IMG/VR virus record: IMGVR_UViG_3300031576_000231 | Coordinates: 1 to 31,029 of that record | Reading direction: 5' to 3' (one strand) | Length of the DNA: 31,029 nucleotides | Source of the DNA: a virus | Shown here: positions 1 to 8,279 of the stretch, piece after piece | How positions within the stretch are numbered: position 1 is the first letter of the stretch | Layout: the number at the start of each line of letters is the position of its first letter | Made by a program: the position numbers and the translations under genes | Notes under the pieces: generated by a model | What the model was told of the DNA's origin: nothing | The model's input: only the letters and a program-made list of their open reading frames with translations | Databases searched by the model: none

Positions 1-55
1 TGGGACGCGACGCGCGCTCGGTTCAACCAGAACTAACAACCGCTAAGGGGTTGAC

Positions 56-535
56 GTGAAATCGATTTTCGCCGCGGTCTGCGATGGCCCGGCCGAGTTC
101 GAGCGCTGGAAGCTCCAATCCTGGGGCTTGACCTGTCTCGCTTGGGATATCGACGAGCTCTGGTACGTCGATGCTTGCAAGGGCGACGAGCGACTCGGTG
201 AGGTGCAGTTTCACGAGCGGCGGCTAAAGGCCCGAGAGATCCAGTCGCTCGAGGTGGCGTTGTCAGGGGCGCACGAGAGGGGCCTGCACCCGGTCTGCGT
301 CGAGGGCCCCTCGAAGGTCAAGGCGAATGCGGTCGATCTGCGTGCCTACCAGCACCGCACTGATGCGCTCTATCTGTTTGGCAGTGATCGCGGCGCAGGG
401 CTCGGCTCGCTGTCGGCTCTCGCGAAGCTGGAGGCCGATTGGCTGATCGTACCGGCACGTCGCGGGGTATACGGGTACATGATCGCTCCGATCGTCGCGC
501 AGCACCGAGCGCAGCAGGCGAATCGGCTGCGGTGA
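56..535 (+). CDS. SPOUT/TrmH-like small protein (tentative)
   Basis: This GTG-started gene encodes 159 residues and lies immediately upstream of the terminase genes. No family is certain. The C-terminal third resembles the knot region of TrmH/SpoU RNA ribose methyltransferases: an ALYLFGSDRGAGL segment (about residues 104-116) sits where those enzymes carry a GNExxGL motif, followed by EADWLIVPARRGVYGYMIAPIV, which parallels the 'D..V.IP..G...SLNVA.A' strand-helix that binds SAM. The N-terminal RNA-binding part of TrmH is absent, so a substrate cannot be named. The stop overlaps the next start as GTGA (532-535), implying translational coupling to the small terminase. The reading frame is well supported by this junction; the function is inference from a weak motif match. 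Confidence 0.6.
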   Translation: MKSIFAAVCDGPAEFERWKLQSWGLTCLAWDIDELWYVDACKGDERLGEVQFHERRLKAREIQSLEVALSGAHERGLHPVCVEGPSKVKANAVDLRAYQHRTDALYLFGSDRGAGLGSLSALAKLEADWLIVPARRGVYGYMIAPIVAQHRAQQANRLR

Positions 536-1143
536 GTCCGAGTCGCTCAGAGATCGCGAATCACCTGGTCTTGTCGCGCAACGGTGCGCAGGATCTGATC
601 GCGAAGGGTGTGCTGCCGAAGTCCGGCACGCTCGATGAGTACCGCACGGTCTACATCCTGCATCTGCGCGGGCGGGCCGCCGGGCACGTCTCGGCCGATG
701 GGCTGGATCTCACGTCTGAGCGGGCGAGGCTCGCGAAGGAGCAAGCCGACAGGATCGCGATGGAGAATGCCGATGCCAGGGGCGAGTCGGCGCGCTGGGA
801 GGACGTCGAGTCGTTCGTGCTCCCGCTGCTCTCGGCGCTGATCCAGAGGATTCGAGCCACGCCCTCGCAGGCAGCCCAGGAGGCGCATGGCGCAGCGAGT
901 ACGGCCGCAGCCGAAGCGGCGATCCGGAGCATCCAAGACGACGCGCTCCGCGACGTTTGCGAGGTCCTGGCCGGTGGAGCTCGCGAGGTGCGTCGCCATG
1001 TGGGGGCAGCGTCAGCAGAGCGTCGCCGACGTGATCGTCAGCGTCCTGCGCCCACCGAGTCCGCTGACGGGGAGCGAGTGGGCGGAAGCGCGGCGAATCG
1101 TTCCGGTGGGGACGAGTCCGGAGCCGGGGCGATGGCGGAGTAA
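532..1143 (+). CDS. terS: terminase small subunit (Nu1-like)
   Basis: This 203-residue protein is the DNA-recognition subunit of the packaging motor, which binds the packaging initiation site and hands DNA to the large subunit. Residues about 4-25 form a short helical DNA-binding start (SEIANHLVLSRNGAQDLIAKG), followed by the family hallmark LTSERARLAKEQADRIAMENADARGE, typical of lambda Nu1-type proteins. The GTG start at 532 is chosen because it overlaps the preceding stop as GTGA; an upstream ATG at 439 would lie deep inside the preceding gene. The last roughly 48 codons overlap the terL gene in another frame and encode an Arg/Gly-rich tail of low complexity, so the functional domain probably ends near residue 160. 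Confidence 0.85.
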   Translation: MSPSRSEIANHLVLSRNGAQDLIAKGVLPKSGTLDEYRTVYILHLRGRAAGHVSADGLDLTSERARLAKEQADRIAMENADARGESARWEDVESFVLPLLSALIQRIRATPSQAAQEAHGAASTAAAEAAIRSIQDDALRDVCEVLAGGAREVRRHVGAASAERRRRDRQRPAPTESADGERVGGSAANRSGGDESGAGAMAE

Positions 1144-2932
1144 GCCGTACCAGCGTGAGGTTCTCGATGCCATCACCGACCCGGAGGTCGAGGGCGTCGT
1201 CTACATCGGCTGTTCTCAGGGTGCTGGGAAAACCGAGTTGCTGCTCGTGGCTGCTGGCTACTACATCGACCATGAGCCGAGCCCGATCCTGGTGGTCGAA
1301 CCTAACGTGGAGATGGCCGAGGCGCTCAGCAAGGACCGGCTTGCGCCGATGATTCTCGCGAGTGGGCTCAAGGTCTCTGACGTGCGGTCGCGTGATTCTG
1401 GTAACACGATCCGGCACAAGGTATTTCCGGGCGGCCATATCACGCTGGTTGGCGCAAACAGCGCGGCCGGGCTCGCGATGCGCCCGGTTCGTGTCGTGCT
1501 CTTCGACGAGGTCGATCGTTACCCGCCGAGCGCCGGTACGGAGGGCGATCCGGTCAAGCTCGCGGAAGTGAGGACAAGCGCCTTCTGGAACGCGCGCAAG
1601 GTCACGGTCACGTCTCCGGGCTACAAGGGCGGGCGTTCCGATGGCCTATGGGAGATGACCGACCGCTGCGAGTACGAGGTCGCATGCTTCCGCTGCGGCC
1701 ATGAACAGGCGCTGCGCTGGCCGCAGGTACAGTGGCAGAAGGACGGCGCGGGCGAGCCGGTCTTTGCTTCGGCCGTCTACGTCTGCGACTCGTGCGGCGA
1801 GTCGTGGGAAGATCGGCAGCGTTGGGAGGCAATCCGCCGCGGTAAGTATCGACCGACGGCGCCTTGCACTGGCTGGCGCGGATTCCGGTTGCCTGCGATG
1901 GCGGTCATCGGTCGCAAGCTCGCGCCGATGGTGCGCCAGTGGTACGAGGCGCAGGGGCACCCGGAGCTCCTGAAGGTATTCAAGAATACGGTGCTCGCCG
2001 AGTGGTGGGAGGAGCAATACCACTCGCTGGACGAGACGGGGCTACTCGCGCGCCGCGAAGTGAGGATCCAAATCGGCGGCGTGCCGGAGGTTCCATCCCC
2101 GTGCGCGCTGCTGACGGCCGGTGTCGATGTGCAGGAGGCCCCGGCGCGGCTCGAGGTCTCTGCCTACGCCTGGGGCACTGGTAAGGAGTCGTGGCTCCTC
2201 GAGCACCAGGTGATCCACGGCGACCCGGCGACGCCTGCGACCTGGGATGCACTCGACGTTTATCTGCGGCGCACATGGCCGCGCGAGCGTGGCGGGGTCG
2301 AGTTCATCCGCGGTGCTTGCGTGGATACGGGCGGCCACCACACGCAGGCAGCTTACGACTATTGCGGCCCGCGCTTCCGGCTGCCCACACCGGACGGCGG
2401 ACGCGCGTTCATTTTCGCGATCAAGGGGCAAGCGGGGGCCGGCGAGGTCTGGCCTCGGCATGCAAGCAAGGTCACGCGCAAGGTCCCGCTGTGGCCGATT
2501 CGAGTCGATCCGGCGAAGGAGAGGATCTACGGGCGGCTCGGGATTGCCGAGCCGGGCCCGGGCTACGTCCACCTGCCGATGACGGTTGATGAGCGCTTCT
2601 GCCGCGGCCTGGTCGCTGAGAAGATAGAGATCACGACGGACCGCAAGGGGCGATTGCGCCGGGCGTGGAAGCTCAAGACAGCGGGGCTCCGAAACGAGCC
2701 GCTCGATTGCGCTGTGATGGCTTACGCGGCGCTGCTCGGTCTCGAGGCGATGGGATTCGATCTCGAGCTCGAAGTGTCGCAGCTACCGCTTCGCCGGGTC
2801 TTCTCGCCGCAGGCTGGTCCCGTCCAGAGCGCTCCGGAGACGCCAGCGGATCTAGCAGGTCCGGCCAGGCCGGCATATCGCGAGCCGCGGTCACAGTGGA
2901 TCGAGCCGCGGCGCGACTGGCTGCGGAGGTAA
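998..2932 (+). CDS. terL: terminase large subunit, GpA family
   Basis: This is the ATP-driven DNA translocase and endonuclease that cuts and packages the genome into proheads. It has 644 residues, close to lambda gpA (641). A Walker A-like loop GCSQGAGKTE is at residues 71-80 and a Walker B VVLFDEVD at 166-173. A zinc ribbon with two CxxC pairs (CFRCGHEQ and VYVCDSCGESW) follows, as is common in GpA homologues. The C-terminal nuclease half contains the conserved AGVDVQ strand, DTGGHHTQAAYDYC and LDCAVMAYAALL. The ATG at 998 has a GAGGTG ribosome site 7 nt upstream. The family-typical RPPSPLTGSEWAEARR segment begins near residue 18, so the start cannot be moved far downstream and the 146-nt overlap with terS is real. 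Confidence 0.95.
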   Translation: MWGQRQQSVADVIVSVLRPPSPLTGSEWAEARRIVPVGTSPEPGRWRSKPYQREVLDAITDPEVEGVVYIGCSQGAGKTELLLVAAGYYIDHEPSPILVVEPNVEMAEALSKDRLAPMILASGLKVSDVRSRDSGNTIRHKVFPGGHITLVGANSAAGLAMRPVRVVLFDEVDRYPPSAGTEGDPVKLAEVRTSAFWNARKVTVTSPGYKGGRSDGLWEMTDRCEYEVACFRCGHEQALRWPQVQWQKDGAGEPVFASAVYVCDSCGESWEDRQRWEAIRRGKYRPTAPCTGWRGFRLPAMAVIGRKLAPMVRQWYEAQGHPELLKVFKNTVLAEWWEEQYHSLDETGLLARREVRIQIGGVPEVPSPCALLTAGVDVQEAPARLEVSAYAWGTGKESWLLEHQVIHGDPATPATWDALDVYLRRTWPRERGGVEFIRGACVDTGGHHTQAAYDYCGPRFRLPTPDGGRAFIFAIKGQAGAGEVWPRHASKVTRKVPLWPIRVDPAKERIYGRLGIAEPGPGYVHLPMTVDERFCRGLVAEKIEITTDRKGRLRRAWKLKTAGLRNEPLDCAVMAYAALLGLEAMGFDLELEVSQLPLRRVFSPQAGPVQSAPETPADLAGPARPAYREPRSQWIEPRRDWLRR

Positions 2933-2938
2933 GACACA

Positions 2939-3136
2939 TTGGCTTGGACACAGGCGCAGCGCAACGCTCTTGCGGCAGCAATCGCGAGTGGAGCCATCCG
3001 CGTTGCCTACGCCGACCGCACGGTCCAGTACCAGAGCCTCGCCGAGATGCGTGCCTTGCTCTCAGAGATGGATCAACAGATCGCAGGCGCCAGCGGCTCT
3101 CCGCGGTTCACGCGCGTTGCCTTCGCGCGGGACTGA
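2939..3136 (+). CDS. head-tail connector gpW
   Basis: This is a 65-residue gpW homologue; lambda gpW has 68 residues. gpW joins the portal vertex after packaging and lets the FII connector and then the tail bind. The sequence begins MAWTQAQRNALAAAIASG and continues with a charged strand (IRVAYADRTVQYQSLAEMRALL), a pattern typical of this family. The start is TTG at 2939, with a GGAGGT ribosome site 8 nt upstream that overlaps the end of terL. Its place between terL and the portal is the lambda order. Confidence 0.9.
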   Translation: MAWTQAQRNALAAAIASGAIRVAYADRTVQYQSLAEMRALLSEMDQQIAGASGSPRFTRVAFARD

Positions 3137-3142
3137 TCGCGT

Positions 3143-4618
3143 ATGAACTGGCTCGACCGGATGATCGGATGGACAGCGCCCAAGTGGGGTCTACAGCGCA
3201 TTCAGGCGCGCAGGCTCATCGCGACGCTCAGCTACGACGGTGCGCGTAGCGGCCGGAGAACCGAGGGGTGGGTCACGGTCAGCAGCTCAGCCGATGCCGA
3301 ATCGCAGCTCGCCCTCGAGCCGCTCCGCAACCGCGCGCGCGACCTGGTGCGAAACAACCCTTACGCCGCTCGCGCGATCGATGTCAAGGTGAGCAATACG
3401 ATCGGCGCTGGCATCGTTGCCGAAGTCAAGAACAAGCGTCTCGCGAAACTATGGCAGGCGTTCGTCAGCGATTGCGATGCTGACCGCAAGCTCGATCTCT
3501 ACGGGATCCAGGCGCTCATCGAACGCTGCCGCTTCGAGTCAGGCGAAGTCCTGCTCCGCTTCGTCGCTCTTCCGGATGGACCTATCAACCTCGGGCTCCG
3601 TGTGCTCGAGCCGGATTACCTCGACACGAGGCGCGACACGTTCCAGCCGACGAATGACGGAAGCCGGATCAACCAGGGCATCGAATACGACCGCTACGGA
3701 CGGGCGACCGCCTATTGGCTCTTCCAGAATCACCCGGGAGACAACTTCTCGCTGAACCTGCGCTCGCGCAGTATCGAGAGCGAGCGGGTGCCGGCATCAG
3801 ATGTGATCCATCTCTACCGGCAGCTCCGCGCCGGGCAGACGCGCGGAATCAGCGACTTCGCCCCCGTGATTCTGCGCGCTCGTGACCTGGACGACTACGA
3901 CGACGCGGAGCTGATGCGCAAGAAGGTCGAGGCATGCCTCGCGGTGGGAGTCACCGTACCCGGCGGGACACCATCGACCGATGCCGCTCGGCTCACTGGA
4001 TCAGCGCAAACTGATAGCTTCGGCAAATACGAAACGTTGATGCCTGGTGGCTTCCACTACTTCGAGCCAGGCGCTGAAGTCACGTTCATGGATCCTAAGG
4101 CTTCGGGTGGCTATGCCGACTTCGAGCGCTTCGGGCTGCGCGCGATTGCCGCAGGTACTGGAGTGCCCTACGAGCTGATGACGGGAGATCTCTCCCAGGT
4201 CAACTACTCGAGCTATCGCGCGGGGCTCGTGGACTTCCGGCGCCGGATCGAGCAGGACCAGTGGCACCTACACATCCCGCGCATCTGCGAACGCATCTAT
4301 CTGCGCTTCCAGTCCGAGGTCGCTGGGATGCGTGGCGCCGGTTTCGGCGACCGGACGGAGGTCGAGTGGACGCCTCCGCGATTCGAGTTGATCGACCCGA
4401 AGCATGAGACTGAGGCTGAGGTCTTGGCGCTCGAGGCAGGTCTCGAAACCTACCCGGAGAGTTGGCGTCGGCGAGGCTGGACTGCGCAGGAGCAGTACGA
4501 CGCGCTCGAATCTGACCAGCGCGAGCGTGATCGCCGCGCTCTGAAGCTGAGGGGCGACTGGCGCACACAGATGGGCAGCAAGAACATGCCGGAGGAGCCG
4601 GATGAAGCCGCAGCGTAA
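3143..4618 (+). CDS. portal protein, lambda gpB family
   Basis: This 491-residue protein forms the dodecameric portal ring at one head vertex, through which DNA enters and leaves. Family hallmarks include an early RNRARDLVRNNPYAARAID helix, the NTIGAGIV strand just after it, a VLEPDYLDT segment, and the highly conserved LMTGDLSQVNYSSYRAG motif near the C-terminal third, followed by RRRIEQDQW. The ATG at 3143 lies 6 bases after the gpW stop. The 3' end overlaps the next gene by 17 bases. It is slightly shorter than lambda gpB (533 residues), mainly at the C-terminus. Confidence 0.95.
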   Translation: MNWLDRMIGWTAPKWGLQRIQARRLIATLSYDGARSGRRTEGWVTVSSSADAESQLALEPLRNRARDLVRNNPYAARAIDVKVSNTIGAGIVAEVKNKRLAKLWQAFVSDCDADRKLDLYGIQALIERCRFESGEVLLRFVALPDGPINLGLRVLEPDYLDTRRDTFQPTNDGSRINQGIEYDRYGRATAYWLFQNHPGDNFSLNLRSRSIESERVPASDVIHLYRQLRAGQTRGISDFAPVILRARDLDDYDDAELMRKKVEACLAVGVTVPGGTPSTDAARLTGSAQTDSFGKYETLMPGGFHYFEPGAEVTFMDPKASGGYADFERFGLRAIAAGTGVPYELMTGDLSQVNYSSYRAGLVDFRRRIEQDQWHLHIPRICERIYLRFQSEVAGMRGAGFGDRTEVEWTPPRFELIDPKHETEAEVLALEAGLETYPESWRRRGWTAQEQYDALESDQRERDRRALKLRGDWRTQMGSKNMPEEPDEAAA

Positions 4619-6662
4619 CGTAAGACTGCCTGGTGTGTATCTCCGCGCCGAGGTGGTAGCGAAGAGCGCGAAGGCAGATGACCGCAGCGTAGATGCCACG
4701 TTCTACACCGGCGCAGAGTTCTTTCATTTCACATGGGATGAGGGTGAGTTCTTGCTCTCACTCTCTCTCGATCCTAGCGCGGTTCGTCTCGGTCGGCTGC
4801 GATCGGGTGCCCCGCTGCTAGACTCTCATCGACGCCTCGACGGTGTAAGAAATGTCATCGGCGTGGTGACCGAGGCGAAGATCGAGGATGGAGTGGGCAA
4901 GGCGACGCTCCGATTCAGCAAGCGACCAGAGATCGACGGCATCTGGCAGGACGTTACGGACGGCGTGATTCGGAACCTATCAGTGGGCGCGCGTATCTTC
5001 AAGCTCGAAGAGCTGACACATGAGAAATCCATAGGTACGAAGCGCATGCGCGCTACCGACTGGGAGCCGCAGGAAATCTCGCTCGTGGCAGTCGGAGCGG
5101 ATCCAGGTGCAAGGATCGAGATGGCTGCCGGCGGAAGACACCCGTGCAGGATCCAATACTTGAGCGCGGCCCCCGGGCCGCAGGGGGCAACCATGAAACT
5201 CAAGGTTCGGCTACTCGAGGACGTCGAAGGTCTCGGCATCCAGGGCGACAGCGTGGAGATCGAGGAGAGTGACTTCGATGTCACACTTCACGCCAAGATC
5301 GATGCGGCGGCGGCGCCGAAGAAGACGAAGAAGCCTGCGGCCACGGACGTGAGCGACGGTGGCGACCCCGAATCCGCCATCACCGCCGCGCGCAAGGTGG
5401 ACCGCGAGATCGAGCGTGACCACGAGCTCGCCGTGCAGGTTAAGCGCGCCGCCACTCACTTCGGTCTCGACGACTTCTGGGCGCAGCGCCACATCAACCT
5501 GCGTACGCCGATCGATACGGTTCTCGCGATCGCTGCCGAGGAGCGAGCGAAGAGGGCACCGGCCACGCTCAACTCGATCGGAGACGATCGCGAGTCGCTG
5601 CCGTACCGCTACGACCAGATGTCGTCAGCTCTCGCTGCGCGCGCGACCCGCAAGGATCCGCCCGAGTCGGCCCGCGAGTATGCCGACCTGACCCTGGTCG
5701 AGCTGGCCTACGATGTGCTGACGCAGAATCGGCTGCACCGTGGGCTCAACGTGCGGCGCAACTCGGCGAGGATCGTCGAGCTCGCGCTGACCACGAGCGA
5801 TTACCCGAACCTGCTCGCGAATGCCGCGAACAAGATTCTGCTTCCGGACTACCTGGCCGCGACACCGACCTATCGGATGCTGTCCGAGCGGCAGGACCTC
5901 CCGGACTTCAAGACGGCGAGCGTGCTCAAGGCAGGGGACTTTCCGAATCTGCTCCAGGTGGCCGAAGAGGGAGAGATCAAGCTCGGGTCGTTCAGCGAGG
6001 CGAAGGATACCTACGCGCTTGCTACCTACGGGCGCCGGCTGCTCTTCTCGTTCCAATCGATCGTGAACGACGATCTGGGAGCCTTCGGCCGGATCATGCG
6101 GAGCGCCGCTGTCCGGCTCGCAGACTTCGAGAACGCCCTCTGGTTCACGCTGCTGACGAGCGCATCCGGCGTGGGTCCCACGCTGGGCGATGGTCTCGCG
6201 CTCTTCCACACGACGCACGCAAACTACACGGCTTCGGGAACCGCAATCGACGTGACCGCGATCGGGGTGATGCGTGCGCTGTTCCGGAAGCAGACGAGCC
6301 TCGACGGACTCAAGCTCAACCTGCTGCCGCGCTTCCTGCTCACGTCACCCGACAAGGAAACTCTCGCTCGCCAGTACACGACGCTGATCGGTCCGAACGT
6401 GGCACCCACGAGCCAGAATCCGTGGGCCGGAACGCTCGAACCGATCGCCGACGCGAACCTGTCGAGCGCGAATCCGTGGTACGGGTTCGCGGATCCTGCG
6501 CGCGCGGCGACCAGCGTCTACGGCTATCTGAGTGGTCAGGCCGGACCGAGCGTGGCGACGCGCCAGGGGTTCGAGGTGCTCGGCGTCGAAATGCGCGTGG
6601 CGCTCCACTTCGGTACGGCGTTCGTGGACTTCCGCGGTGCGTATCGCAACGTCGGCGCGTAG
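4602..6662 (+). CDS. prohead protease / scaffold / major capsid fusion protein
   Basis: This single 686-residue protein carries the maturation protease, a scaffold-like linker and the capsid subunit, which many phages encode separately. Residues about 1-190 match HK97-type S78 prohead proteases: PLLDSHR with catalytic His76, IRNLSVGARI with Ser127, and the typical EPQEISLVAVGADPGA close of the domain. Residues about 198-340 are charged and Ala/Lys-rich and probably act as the scaffold delta domain. Residues about 340-686 form the capsid domain (YADLTLVELAYDVL; GLALFHTTHANY; LLPRFLLTSPDKETLARQY). The ATG at 4602 has GGAGGAG 5 bases upstream inside the portal gene. A possible internal start at 5193 (codon 198) has its own purine-rich leader. 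The gene ends before an intrinsic terminator. Confidence 0.92.
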   Translation: MKPQRNVRLPGVYLRAEVVAKSAKADDRSVDATFYTGAEFFHFTWDEGEFLLSLSLDPSAVRLGRLRSGAPLLDSHRRLDGVRNVIGVVTEAKIEDGVGKATLRFSKRPEIDGIWQDVTDGVIRNLSVGARIFKLEELTHEKSIGTKRMRATDWEPQEISLVAVGADPGARIEMAAGGRHPCRIQYLSAAPGPQGATMKLKVRLLEDVEGLGIQGDSVEIEESDFDVTLHAKIDAAAAPKKTKKPAATDVSDGGDPESAITAARKVDREIERDHELAVQVKRAATHFGLDDFWAQRHINLRTPIDTVLAIAAEERAKRAPATLNSIGDDRESLPYRYDQMSSALAARATRKDPPESAREYADLTLVELAYDVLTQNRLHRGLNVRRNSARIVELALTTSDYPNLLANAANKILLPDYLAATPTYRMLSERQDLPDFKTASVLKAGDFPNLLQVAEEGEIKLGSFSEAKDTYALATYGRRLLFSFQSIVNDDLGAFGRIMRSAAVRLADFENALWFTLLTSASGVGPTLGDGLALFHTTHANYTASGTAIDVTAIGVMRALFRKQTSLDGLKLNLLPRFLLTSPDKETLARQYTTLIGPNVAPTSQNPWAGTLEPIADANLSSANPWYGFADPARAATSVYGYLSGQAGPSVATRQGFEVLGVEMRVALHFGTAFVDFRGAYRNVGA

Positions 6663-6695
6663 CCACTAGACCCCATTCCAAGGCTTGAAACCCGC

Positions 6696-6724
6696 AAGGG
6701 CCCCGCCTGGGGCCCTTCGTTTTT
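6696..6724 (+). terminator. intrinsic terminator after the capsid gene
   Basis: A perfect 9-bp inverted repeat (AAGGGCCCC, loop GCCT, GGGGCCCTT) is followed by CGTTTTT. It lies between the capsid stop and the ribosome site of the cement gene. It would end or attenuate head-gene transcription and lower tail-gene dosage. Confidence 0.85.
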
Positions 6725-6737
6725 GGAGGCGAGAGAC

Positions 6738-7085
6738 ATGAAGACCCTGCTCTCTTCGGGGGAAACCGTCCAGATTACGGCCAGTGGCACGGTCACCGGT
6801 GGCACCGGCCTGCTCACCGGCCAGCTCTTCGGCGTCCCGGAGCACAGTGGCGTGAGCGGCGATCTCATCACCGTGCGAGTACGCGGTGTCGTCACGATCG
6901 CGAAGACGTCGGCCCTCGCGATCAGCGTCGGAGACACGCTCTACTGGGACGACACCGGCAAGGTCGTCAACAAGACATCGAGCGCGCAGAAGGAGGTCGG
7001 CGTCGCGGTCTCCGCGGCAGCCGATCCGTCTGCCACGGTCGAGATGTTGCTGGTGACGAACGTTCGCACGTCCGTGGCGGCGTGA
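6738..7085 (+). CDS. capsid cement/decoration protein, DUF2190 family
   Basis: This 115-residue protein follows the capsid gene. Its sequence pattern is that of DUF2190: a short Lys-Thr start, a Gly/Thr-rich strand region, then GVSGDLITVRVRGVV, AISVGDTLYWDDTGKVV and VGVAVSAAADPSATVEMLL. Members of the family are found next to major capsid genes and are thought to be capsid-stabilising decoration proteins; some database entries mislabel them as RecA-like. The ATG at 6738 is preferred over a TTG at 6723 because GGAGGC lies 7 nt upstream of it. The stop overlaps the next gene as GTGA. Confidence 0.85.
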   Translation: MKTLLSSGETVQITASGTVTGGTGLLTGQLFGVPEHSGVSGDLITVRVRGVVTIAKTSALAISVGDTLYWDDTGKVVNKTSSAQKEVGVAVSAAADPSATVEMLLVTNVRTSVAA

Positions 7086-7399
7086 GCTGGCTCGACCTGG
7101 CCGAGCTCGCACAGGACGCGACGCGCGCCGTCTTCGGCGAGGCTGCGACCTATACCGCTCCGCTGGGCTCTCCGGTGGCGATCACGGGCGAGTACGACGC
7201 GGCAGCGGTGCAGGTCGAGATTGATGCTGGCGTAGCGGTGCAGACCGTTGGCCCGCGGATCGCCGTGAAGCTCGATCAGATTCCAGGCGGTGTGGTCACG
7301 CCCGGCGCCGGGATCCTGGTCCGGGGTATCTCGTACACAGTTGCCGAGATCGAGCCAGACGGGCACGGGATGGCGTTGCTCCGGCTCCACCGGGTCTAG
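7082..7399 (+). CDS. head-tail joining protein, FII-like
   Basis: This 105-residue protein starts with a GTG that overlaps the previous stop (GTGA). Its size, all-beta composition and position match the lambda FII (Phage_attach) group, which docks on gpW at the portal and receives the tail. Supporting features are the TYTAPLGSPVAITGEYD strand pair, the QVEIDAG strand and the closing PGAGILVRGISYTVAEIEPDGHG segment, which resembles FII-like proteins that end in a beta-barrel strand before 'D..G...L.L'. No catalytic residues are expected. Assignment is from pattern and gene order. Confidence 0.75.
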   Translation: MSWLDLAELAQDATRAVFGEAATYTAPLGSPVAITGEYDAAAVQVEIDAGVAVQTVGPRIAVKLDQIPGGVVTPGAGILVRGISYTVAEIEPDGHGMALLRLHRV

Positions 7400-7401
7400 A
7401 C

Positions 7402-7896
7402 GTGCCGGGCGGAGGAAAGGGCGGGCCCGGCGGCCCGCCTGCTGCTGGGGGAGGGTTCGCCGGATTGCCCGAGCCGTACCGACAGCTCCTGAATCTGCTC
7501 AAGCCGATCGTGACGGGGCTTCCGACGACGGGTGCCGATGTCTTCGAGAGCATGGTTGATGCGCTCGAGGCCGCGACTCTGCCGGCGCTAGCGCTCCAGC
7601 CGCGAGAAGAGGACATCGCCGACCTCTTCGCGTCCGCCGATGGTCCTTCCGATCTCGAGGGTCGCCGGCTCGTGGTCGAGCTGGTGACGCTCGCGACGAG
7701 CCTGATTGATCGCGACGGCTCCTCGCTCGAGGTGAAAACCGCGGTCATGCAGAGCGGGATCGGGAAGCTGCGCCGCTACCTCGGCACGCGCTTCGAGGAG
7801 CGGAGTGAAGGTGACCGTGTGGTCTATGCGCTGATCCAGCGCTTCGAGTTTCTTTACTTCGTCACGTCTACGCAGCCTGGCGTGATGCAGGAGTAA
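7402..7896 (+). CDS. probable tail terminator, gpU-like
   Basis: This 164-residue protein has a Gly/Pro-rich first 20 residues, followed by FESMVDALEAATLPALALQPREEDI, a strand/helix pattern seen in tail terminators of the lambda gpU type ('V..AL.....PAL.V'). RRLVVELVTLA and YALIQRFEFLYFVTSTQPG supply the central strands. Tail terminators cap the growing tail tube and bind the head. The start is GTG at 7402, two bases after the FII-like stop, without an obvious ribosome site, so initiation may depend on coupling. The next gene's ribosome site (CAGGAG) overlaps its 3' end. Function rests on position and weak pattern. Confidence 0.6.
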   Translation: MPGGGKGGPGGPPAAGGGFAGLPEPYRQLLNLLKPIVTGLPTTGADVFESMVDALEAATLPALALQPREEDIADLFASADGPSDLEGRRLVVELVTLATSLIDRDGSSLEVKTAVMQSGIGKLRRYLGTRFEERSEGDRVVYALIQRFEFLYFVTSTQPGVMQE

Positions 7897-7898
7897 GC

Positions 7899-8276
7899 AT
7901 GGCCCGAGTATCGGTGCCCGTGACGAGTCTACCTGCTGGGAGCGTGGACGGCGCCGATGGCGCCGTCACTCTCACGACCTGCGACGCGGCGAATGACCAC
8001 ATCATCAGTTATCCGCAGGCCGGCGATCTCGTCTGTGTCTGGGCAACGGGCACGACGGCGAACGTGACGACACTACAGGCTTATCCGAACAAGTACGGCC
8101 GTCCCTCTGTAGCGGCTCCAGAGCTATCTGACGCGGGCTCGACCGCCGTCGCGGGACGCCTGGTCGTTTATTACGTGACAGATCTCGACGGCCTCGTGAA
8201 CGCAACTGGCGGGCTCGAGTTCAACGTCTCGCAGGCCTATCGCTGCTTCGCGATCCGCGGCGGAGGGAAGGCGTAG
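7899..8276 (+). CDS. virion-associated paralogue 1 of 3
   Basis: This 125-residue all-beta protein of unknown function is the first of three tandem related genes. It begins MARVSVPVTSLPAG and carries the shared ANDHII ... AGDLVCVW ... TTLQAY..KYGRPS ... YRCFAIR layout. In many phages a single small protein of this sort lies between head-completion genes and the tail tube gene, and a decoration or tail-surface role is often suggested. This copy is the most diverged: it lacks the GW-QTDGK motif found in the other two. The ATG at 7899 follows GGAG at the end of the preceding gene. Confidence 0.8.
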   Translation: MARVSVPVTSLPAGSVDGADGAVTLTTCDAANDHIISYPQAGDLVCVWATGTTANVTTLQAYPNKYGRPSVAAPELSDAGSTAVAGRLVVYYVTDLDGLVNATGGLEFNVSQAYRCFAIRGGGKA

Positions 8277-8279
8277 CAG

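Noticed and set aside
439-531. Upstream extension of the small terminase to ATG 439
   Set aside because: The added 31 codons lie inside the preceding gene, are Arg/Ala-rich and lack a ribosome site. The GTGA overlap at 532 is a better start.
2042-2572. 176-codon open frame on the minus strand within terL
   Set aside because: It is opposite clear GpA-family coding sequence and is Arg/Pro-rich low complexity.
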